Made by a program: the position numbers and the translations under genes | The notes under the pieces: model-generated | The model's database searches: none | Told to the model about the DNA's origin: nothing | Seen by the model: the letters and a program-made list of their open reading frames with translations, nothing else | Origin: Sphingobacteriaceae bacterium | GTDB taxonomy: Bacteria; Bacteroidota; Bacteroidia; Sphingobacteriales; Sphingobacteriaceae | Length of the DNA stretch: 64,000 nucleotides | Direction: 5' to 3' | Assembly: GCA_029266635.1 (NCBI GenBank) | Contig: JAQSWM010000003.1 | Coordinates: 248,001 to 312,000, forward strand | In this document: positions 59,427 through 64,000 of the stretch, piece by piece | Layout: each line of letters opens with the position of its first letter | Numbering within the stretch: the stretch's first letter is position 1

Positions 59427-60295
59427 GGAAATTTATTTCAGATTTCAAAAAGCTAATCAAGCTAAGGCTCACGTCTCTGGTTGTGTTTTCTGCGTCGGTT
59501 TCGTTTCTAATTGGCTGTAAGGCTCAACAGTTGGATATCAACTGGAAAAACTGGCTTATATTGACCATTGGAGGTTTTCTTGTAACCGGCGCTGCCAATG
59601 GCTTTAACGAGATTATCGAAAAAGATTTGGATAAGCTGATGAAGCGCACCATGGACCGCCCTCTTCCATCCGGGCACATGACCACCGGGCAGGCACTTGT
59701 ACTAAGCTTGTTCATGGGGTTGATAGGTACGTTGATCCTGGTGCGGCTGAATTTTCTGACGGGTGTGCTTTCTGTTTTTTCCATTTTCCTCTACGCGTTT
59801 CTGTATACGCCAATGAAGAGGAAGTCGCCGATAGCTGTATTCGTAGGAGCTTTTCCCGGAGCGTTGCCCCCGCTGATCGGCTACTTCGCGGCTTTTGACC
59901 GTCCCGAGATCTCATGGATACCGATCATCTTGTTCCTGATCCAGTTCGTATGGCAGTTTCCGCACTTTTGGGGAATTGCCTGGGTGCTTGATGATGATTA
60001 CAAAAAAGCAGGTTTCCGGCTTCTGCCCACCACCAAACGCGACCGTACGAGTGCTGTGGTTACCTTTATCTCTACGCTAATACTAATTCCGGTTAGCCTG
60101 TTGCCAACAATAATGGGTTTTGGCGGGTATGTTATTGGCGGAGTTTCCTTAATTCTCGGTCTCATTTTCTGCTGGTTTGCTTTAGAGCTCGTGCGCAAGC
60201 TAGATATACCTTCTGCCAGAAAAGTGATGTTCGGCTCTTTTTTTTACCTGCCTCTAGTGCAGTTAACATTGTTATTTGATTTTATCGTAAAATGA
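59423..60295 (+). CDS. ctaB: Protoheme IX farnesyltransferase (heme O synthase)
   Basis: 290 aa, UbiA-family membrane prenyltransferase. First aspartate-rich-type motif in GFNEIIEKDLDKLMKRTMDR followed by PLPSGHMT, and the second in WVLDDDYKKAGFRLLPTTKR. Attaches farnesyl to protoheme, giving heme O. GTG start overlapping the ctaA stop (GTGA); the stop overlaps the next gene start by 4 bp. Both overlaps point to tight coupling in the assembly operon. Confidence 0.95.
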   Translation: MRKFISDFKKLIKLRLTSLVVFSASVSFLIGCKAQQLDINWKNWLILTIGGFLVTGAANGFNEIIEKDLDKLMKRTMDRPLPSGHMTTGQALVLSLFMGLIGTLILVRLNFLTGVLSVFSIFLYAFLYTPMKRKSPIAVFVGAFPGALPPLIGYFAAFDRPEISWIPIILFLIQFVWQFPHFWGIAWVLDDDYKKAGFRLLPTTKRDRTSAVVTFISTLILIPVSLLPTIMGFGGYVIGGVSLILGLIFCWFALELVRKLDIPSARKVMFGSFFYLPLVQLTLLFDFIVK

Positions 60296-60873
60296 AACAA
60301 GTTCAATCCTCAGGGGATGAAAAGATAAATCTGAAAGCCAGAAAGTTTCTGATGTGGCTGTTCATTGTATCTTCATTCATTTATTTTGCCGGTCTCACCA
60401 GCGGCTTCATCGTTTATACATCTGGTAGCCCAAACCGTGGCATAAAGACGCTTTTGCCGTACGCATTCAAATATAGCACCATCGTAATTTTGGTTAGCAG
60501 TATCACGATGCACCTTGCTTATTTATCCGGAAAACGCTTACAGTTTCAAAAGCAGAAATTATACCTGATCCTTACAATGGCTTTAGGCGTAGCGTTCTTT
60601 TTTATCCAATTGGCTGCCTGGCGACAGTTGATCGATCAGGGCGTGTTTTTTGTCAGCCCGAATGCGTCGCAATCGTTCATCTATGTCTTTACCGGATCGC
60701 ACCTTGTGCACATCTTTGCGGGCCTGATGATCCTGCTCACAGCACTGATTGGAAGGATGGGAAACATCTCTCAGGTGAAGAATATGTTTCGGCTTGAAGT
60801 TGCTTCCATATTTTGGCATTTTATAGACATACTATGGATTTATCTGTATGTTTTCTTACTTTTGAACCAATAA
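60292..60873 (+). CDS. Cytochrome c oxidase subunit III-type protein (first copy)
   Basis: 193 aa, five membrane helices, heme-copper oxidase subunit III family: FLMWLFIVSSFIYFAGLTSG, FFIQLAAWRQLIDQGVFFVS, GSHLVHIFAGLMILL and FWHFIDILWIYLYVFLL. Shorter than its neighbour at 60883, lacking the first two helices of classic subunit III. A pair of subunit III genes in tandem is usual in Bacteroidota. Whether both join the same oxidase is unknown. Confidence 0.88.
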   Translation: MKQVQSSGDEKINLKARKFLMWLFIVSSFIYFAGLTSGFIVYTSGSPNRGIKTLLPYAFKYSTIVILVSSITMHLAYLSGKRLQFQKQKLYLILTMALGVAFFFIQLAAWRQLIDQGVFFVSPNASQSFIYVFTGSHLVHIFAGLMILLTALIGRMGNISQVKNMFRLEVASIFWHFIDILWIYLYVFLLLNQ

Positions 60874-60882
60874 ACTAACATA

Positions 60883-61584
60883 ATGAGTACTACTGTATCA
60901 CAATTAGATGAAGTAAGGACCGACGCCTGGGGTGGTGGAAAATCACCGTTTGCTGTAGAATACGGCAAGATCATGATGTGGTTCTTTCTTGTTTCCGATG
61001 CGTTTACATTTTCTTCTTTTTTGATTTATTACGGAGCCGTTCGGTTCAGCAAACCTACCTGGCCAAACCCTGATATTGTATTCCAATCCATTCCCGGAAT
61101 TGCCGACGCAGGATACCCGCTTGTATTCGTAGGTATCATGACTTTCATCCTCATTATGAGTTCGGTAACGATGGTATTGGCCGTTGAGGCTGGGCACAGA
61201 GGTGCCAAAAAGGAGGTGCTTTGGTGGATGGGCGGCACAATACTCGGTGGCCTTATGTTCCTGGGATGCCAGGCTCTGGAGTGGACTCACTTACATCACG
61301 AAGGCTTTTGGTGGGGAGCAATTCCCGGCGCCGAAATTGTGAAGGAGCTGGGTTCTGATAATGTGAGCACACAGCAGTTTGCCAATCTGTTTTTCACGAT
61401 AACAGGCTTTCACGGTTTCCACGTATTTACCGGGGTTGTGATCAATATCATCATCACGATAATGACCGCATGTAACGTATTTGAAAAACGCGGAACCTAT
61501 CTCATGATTGAAAAAGTTGGCTTATACTGGCACTTTGTAGACCTGGTTTGGGTATTCGTATTTACATTCTTCTATTTAGTTTAA
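60883..61584 (+). CDS. coxC: Cytochrome c oxidase subunit III (second copy)
   Basis: 233 aa, five membrane helices, with the subunit III landmarks KIMMWFFLVSDAFTFSSFLI, LGCQALEWTHLHHEGFWWGA, GFHGFHVFTGVVINI and LYWHFVDLVWVFVFTFFYLV. Longer loops than the first copy. It stabilises subunit I and proton uptake. Starts 9 bp after the first copy and 17 bp before the subunit IV gene. Confidence 0.92.
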   Translation: MSTTVSQLDEVRTDAWGGGKSPFAVEYGKIMMWFFLVSDAFTFSSFLIYYGAVRFSKPTWPNPDIVFQSIPGIADAGYPLVFVGIMTFILIMSSVTMVLAVEAGHRGAKKEVLWWMGGTILGGLMFLGCQALEWTHLHHEGFWWGAIPGAEIVKELGSDNVSTQQFANLFFTITGFHGFHVFTGVVINIIITIMTACNVFEKRGTYLMIEKVGLYWHFVDLVWVFVFTFFYLV

Positions 61585-61601
61585 TCATTCAGCTTTAAAT
61601 A

Positions 61602-61958
61602 ATGGCTACAGAACATATTCACGACCATGCCCATGACGAAGAGCATGGAGAAACAATGACCCGCAGTAAGATCTGGCAGGTATTCTTTTACCTGTTGGGG
61701 ATTACCTGTATAGAATTCTTTATCGCCTTGTACCTTAAGCCGAAAGGAATCCTTGGATTGGGTCCGTCAAACTTTGCGTATATAATCCTAACGCTGGTAA
61801 AGGCATTTTATATTGTTGCCTACTTCATGCACTTAAAGTTTGAGCGCCTGGCATTCAAAACGGGTATTATTATTTCTTTTATTTTCATTGTCTACTTCAT
61901 TGTTCTCATGCTTGCTGAAGGCTCATACCTGAACATCCACATGTTCAACATGGGTTAA
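61602..61958 (+). CDS. Cytochrome c oxidase subunit IV (prokaryotic type)
   Basis: 118 aa. Histidine-rich N-terminus (MATEHIHDHAHDEEHGE), then three membrane helices with WQVFFYLLGITCIEFFIALY, FAYIILTLVKAFYIVAYFMH and the final segment to MLAEGSYLNIHMF. This is the COX4_pro family. The histidine cluster could bind metal but is a common feature. Its TAA shares one base with the ATG of the SCO gene (TAATG). Confidence 0.92.
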   Translation: MATEHIHDHAHDEEHGETMTRSKIWQVFFYLLGITCIEFFIALYLKPKGILGLGPSNFAYIILTLVKAFYIVAYFMHLKFERLAFKTGIIISFIFIVYFIVLMLAEGSYLNIHMFNMG

Positions 61959-62665
61959 TGAAGAATAATTTTTCAGTTAAAAAGATTTTAATCCTGGCAA
62001 CCATACTTGTGTTGCCGGGATTTTTATATTATTTGCTAAAGGAAAAAGGGAAGAACCGCTACCGTCCTTTGCAAATTTATGGAGCAAAAAAGGCTACTGG
62101 TACATTTCATACCTATCGCGGCAAGCAAATACCGGATACCATCTATCATCTCGTAGACAGCTTCAAACTTGTAAATCAGTTAGGCAATACGGTAGCATTC
62201 CCTGCCGATACGCAGAAGATTACCATTGTAAATTTTTTCTTTACCCGGTGCCCTACTTTTTGCCAGAATATGAATGGTGAGATGGCCAGGGTGGTGGACG
62301 AATATCAAAAGAACAGGTTACTGAAGTTTCTATCGATATCGGTAGATCCGGATTATGACACGCCTGACGTGCTCCGGAAATATTCTGAACAGTATTATCC
62401 AGCGCCCGGAAAATGGGATTTCCTGACGGGAGATAAAGCGACTATCTACAGGCTATCACGACAAAGTTTTTTGGTTGATGCTTTAAAAGACACAGCCCAG
62501 CAGAACAATATTATCCACAGCCCGATGCTCATCCTGGTTGATCCGCAGAGGCGAATACGCGGATTTTACGATTCCGGCAGAAAAGATCAGGTGGACAAGC
62601 TCATTGATGAGGTTAAGGTATTGATAGCCGAGGAGCTTAGGCACGTCAAGAATGTTGGGTTTTAA
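61958..62665 (+). CDS. SCO1/SenC-family copper chaperone
   Basis: 235 aa. One N-terminal membrane helix (about 7-24) and a thioredoxin-like domain with FFFTRCPTFCQNMNGEM (Cys98, Cys102) and the distal histidine in NIIHSPMLILVDPQ. SCO proteins deliver copper to, or reduce, the CuA site of subunit II, whose gene lies upstream in the same block. All metal ligands are present. Start overlaps the subunit IV stop. Confidence 0.95.
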   Translation: MKNNFSVKKILILATILVLPGFLYYLLKEKGKNRYRPLQIYGAKKATGTFHTYRGKQIPDTIYHLVDSFKLVNQLGNTVAFPADTQKITIVNFFFTRCPTFCQNMNGEMARVVDEYQKNRLLKFLSISVDPDYDTPDVLRKYSEQYYPAPGKWDFLTGDKATIYRLSRQSFLVDALKDTAQQNNIIHSPMLILVDPQRRIRGFYDSGRKDQVDKLIDEVKVLIAEELRHVKNVGF

Positions 62666-62676
62666 CGCAGGGAGAT

Positions 62677-63249
62677 ATGAAAGATAAGTTTCTGTTCAGG
62701 CTTGTTGCAGCCATTTCTCTCGTGGTGCTGTTGGTGGTTGTTCTCCTAAACAGGAAGATTATCCCCGGGCCGGAAACCCTTCCAAGCTACACTTACTTTC
62801 TGCCCAGGCTAAATGCAATCATCAATGGAACATGTAGTGTTTTGCTGCTTGTGTCATTGTATTTCATCAGAAATAAGAATATCACCATGCATAAGCGGAT
62901 AAATCTGCTTACGTTTTGTTTGTCTGCGATTTTCCTTATCTCTTATATCCTTTTCCACTACCTCGCCCCGGAAACACGCTATGGAGATGTTGATCATGAC
63001 GGTATTCTGTCTTCACAGGAGAAGGCTTCCGCCGGAACAACGCGGTACGTTTATTACGGAATTTTGATTACCCATATTGTACTTGCAGCAGCGGTATTGC
63101 CGTTAGTATTATTGAGCTTTTATCGGGGCCTGCAGATGCAGGTCGAGCGGCACCGGAAACTGGTGCGGTGGAGCTTTCCGATATGGCTGTACGTAACTAT
63201 TACGGGCGTTGTTGTCTACCTGATGATTTCGCCGTACTATAACTTTTAA
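62677..63249 (+). CDS. DUF420 (CtaM-like) oxidase assembly membrane protein with an EF-hand-like loop
   Basis: 190 aa, five membrane helices. Family blocks: PRLNAIINGTCSVLLLVSLY, MHKRINLLTFCLSAIFLISY, FHYLAPETR, TRYVYYGILITHIVLAAAVL and VRWSFPIWLYVTITGVVVYL. The family is needed for assembly of heme-copper oxidases in some bacteria. The histidines in the helices may bind metal or heme. Between helices, residues 104-115 (DVDHDGILSSQE) have an exact EF-hand calcium-loop pattern, unusual for the family as known to me. Confidence 0.88.
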   Translation: MKDKFLFRLVAAISLVVLLVVVLLNRKIIPGPETLPSYTYFLPRLNAIINGTCSVLLLVSLYFIRNKNITMHKRINLLTFCLSAIFLISYILFHYLAPETRYGDVDHDGILSSQEKASAGTTRYVYYGILITHIVLAAAVLPLVLLSFYRGLQMQVERHRKLVRWSFPIWLYVTITGVVVYLMISPYYNF

Positions 63250-63263
63250 CGAAATTTGCGCTC

Positions 63264-63539
63264 ATGAAAACTTTCAAATATCTCTGTGTATTGGTTTTCT
63301 TCAGTTTGCTGACCTTTGCTGCATTTACCAGTAACGCTCAGTGCTCCATGTGCACGTTAAACGCGGAAAGCTCTGTGAAAAATGGGCAGACAGAAGGCAA
63401 GGGTTTGAACAAAGCGATTATGTTTTTACTTGCAGCTCCCTATGTGGCTGTGGCGGGCATTGGATACTTGTGGTACAAAAAGTATCGCCGTAAAAATATC
63501 CCGATTGACATGAAGGACGAAAAAATCCATCTGAACTGA
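63264..63539 (+). CDS. Small membrane protein with periplasmic CxxC motif
   Basis: 91 aa. Signal peptide (cleavage near SNAQ), then at once QCSMCTLNAES with a CxxC pair, one membrane helix (about 49-67) and a basic cytoplasmic tail (YKKYRRKN). It is the last small gene of the oxidase assembly block, 14 bp after the DUF420 gene. The exposed CxxC next to SCO suggests copper or thiol handling (inference). No family name is known to me. Confidence 0.75.
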   Translation: MKTFKYLCVLVFFSLLTFAAFTSNAQCSMCTLNAESSVKNGQTEGKGLNKAIMFLLAAPYVAVAGIGYLWYKKYRRKNIPIDMKDEKIHLN

Positions 63540-63543
63540 TTAA

Positions 63544-64000
63544 ATGATCAGCGATAAAGCCTTAACTTTTCTAAAGGGAGTTGCGGAGAATAATAACCGC
63601 GAATGGTTTCAGTCGCACAAGGCTGATCACGATGCTGCCAAAGCCGAAGTGCTTGATTTTACATCTGCAATTATAGATGGCCTTGCCAAGATCGATGCCA
63701 CCATCCCCGCTGATCTCCAGGCTAAGAATTGCCTGATGCGCATCTACCGCGACATCCGCTTCAGCAAAGATAAAACACCCTACAAAACCAATTTTGGAAT
63801 AGCCATATCCTCCACCGGAAAGAACTTTAACGGTCCTGGATATTACCTCCATATCGAACCCGAAAAGTCGTTTGTTGCGGGCGGGCACTGGATGCCAGAT
63901 CCTAATCACCTGAAAGCCATCCGGCAGGAGATCGACTACAATGGCGAGGATTTCAGGAATATAATTGAGGAAAAATCCTTCGTAAAATCCTTCGGCATCC
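63544..64000 (+). CDS. DUF2461-family protein (5' part, cut by window end)
   Basis: The first 152 codons are present. The DUF2461 (TIGR02453) pattern is clear: FLKGVAENNNREWFQSHK at the start, LMRIYRDIRFSKDKTPYKTN, and GPGYYLHIEPEKSFVAGG. The function of the family is unknown; it is widespread in bacteria and fungi. The start ATG at 63544 lies 4 bp after the stop of the CxxC gene. The 3' end lies outside the window. Confidence 0.9.
   Translation, partial: MISDKALTFLKGVAENNNREWFQSHKADHDAAKAEVLDFTSAIIDGLAKIDATIPADLQAKNCLMRIYRDIRFSKDKTPYKTNFGIAISSTGKNFNGPGYYLHIEPEKSFVAGGHWMPDPNHLKAIRQEIDYNGEDFRNIIEEKSFVKSFGI

Noticed and set aside
1-64000. Mobile element, prophage, restriction-defence island or CRISPR array
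   Set aside because: No transposase, integrase, phage structural gene, cas gene, spaced direct repeats or tRNA-linked attachment site could be found; the Uma2 gene alone is not evidence of a defence island.

Overview
The window comes from a Bacteroidota chromosome, most likely a Sphingobacteriia/Sphingobacteriaceae-type soil or freshwater heterotroph (Pedobacter/Mucilaginibacter-like). The reasons are SusC/SusD pairs with their surface lipoprotein partners, DUF4302, DUF5777 and DUF2911 families, an alternative complex III operon, a SprA (type IX secretion) relic, and repeated TAnnTT(T/C)G promoter boxes with few Shine-Dalgarno sequences. The genus cannot be fixed from this sequence alone. I see no tRNA, rRNA, CRISPR array, integrase or transposase, and no obvious block of foreign composition.

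Layout. 1-0.9 kb: end of a SusD-like gene and its lipid-binding partner lipoprotein. 1-1.5 kb: a small secreted NTF2-like protein. 2-9.6 kb: a SusC-SusD-zinc metallohydrolase-DUF4302 nutrient-uptake operon; the last two proteins share a C-terminal domain. 9.7-10.4 kb: two small membrane proteins. 10.5-14.3 kb (minus): an operon of an ECF sigma factor, a membrane-anchored protein with a C-terminal beta-barrel domain, YceI, a DUF5777 barrel and a lipoprotein Rieske protein. This is the best candidate here for a poorly described system. 14.5-16.9 kb: a TonB-dependent receptor-type barrel. 17-21.2 kb: MarR, a GH2 glycosidase and a divergent vSGLT-like sugar/sodium symporter. 21.5-26.1 kb (minus): tetR-tolC-hlyD-emrB efflux operon with a 20-bp palindromic operator. 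26.2-30.7 kb: PIG-L deacetylase, two very short membrane proteins (59 and 41 aa) and an SSS symporter with a long insertion. 30.7-46.5 kb: mostly housekeeping and hypothetical genes: DUF2911, DinB, a histidine kinase, gltX, ypfJ, two tandem paralogs separated by a SprA C-terminal relic, prfB with its programmed +1 frameshift, Uma2, a SirB1-like transglutaminase, a methyltransferase-diheme peroxidase-phosphatase operon, a surface-antigen barrel and a deoxyhypusine-synthase homolog.

46.7-63.5 kb is the respiratory block: actABCDEF (alternative complex III), coxB-coxA, then ctaA, ctaB, two subunit III genes, subunit IV, SCO, DUF420 (CtaM-like) and a small CxxC membrane protein. Quinol electrons would enter alternative complex III, pass through its Fe-S and c-heme wire to the CuA site of the aa3-type oxidase, and reach oxygen. 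The downstream genes make heme A and assemble the copper sites. The window ends inside a DUF2461 gene.

Start codons were moved inward from the longest open frame wherever the longer frame depended on TTG and an internal ATG gave a proper signal peptide or domain start.
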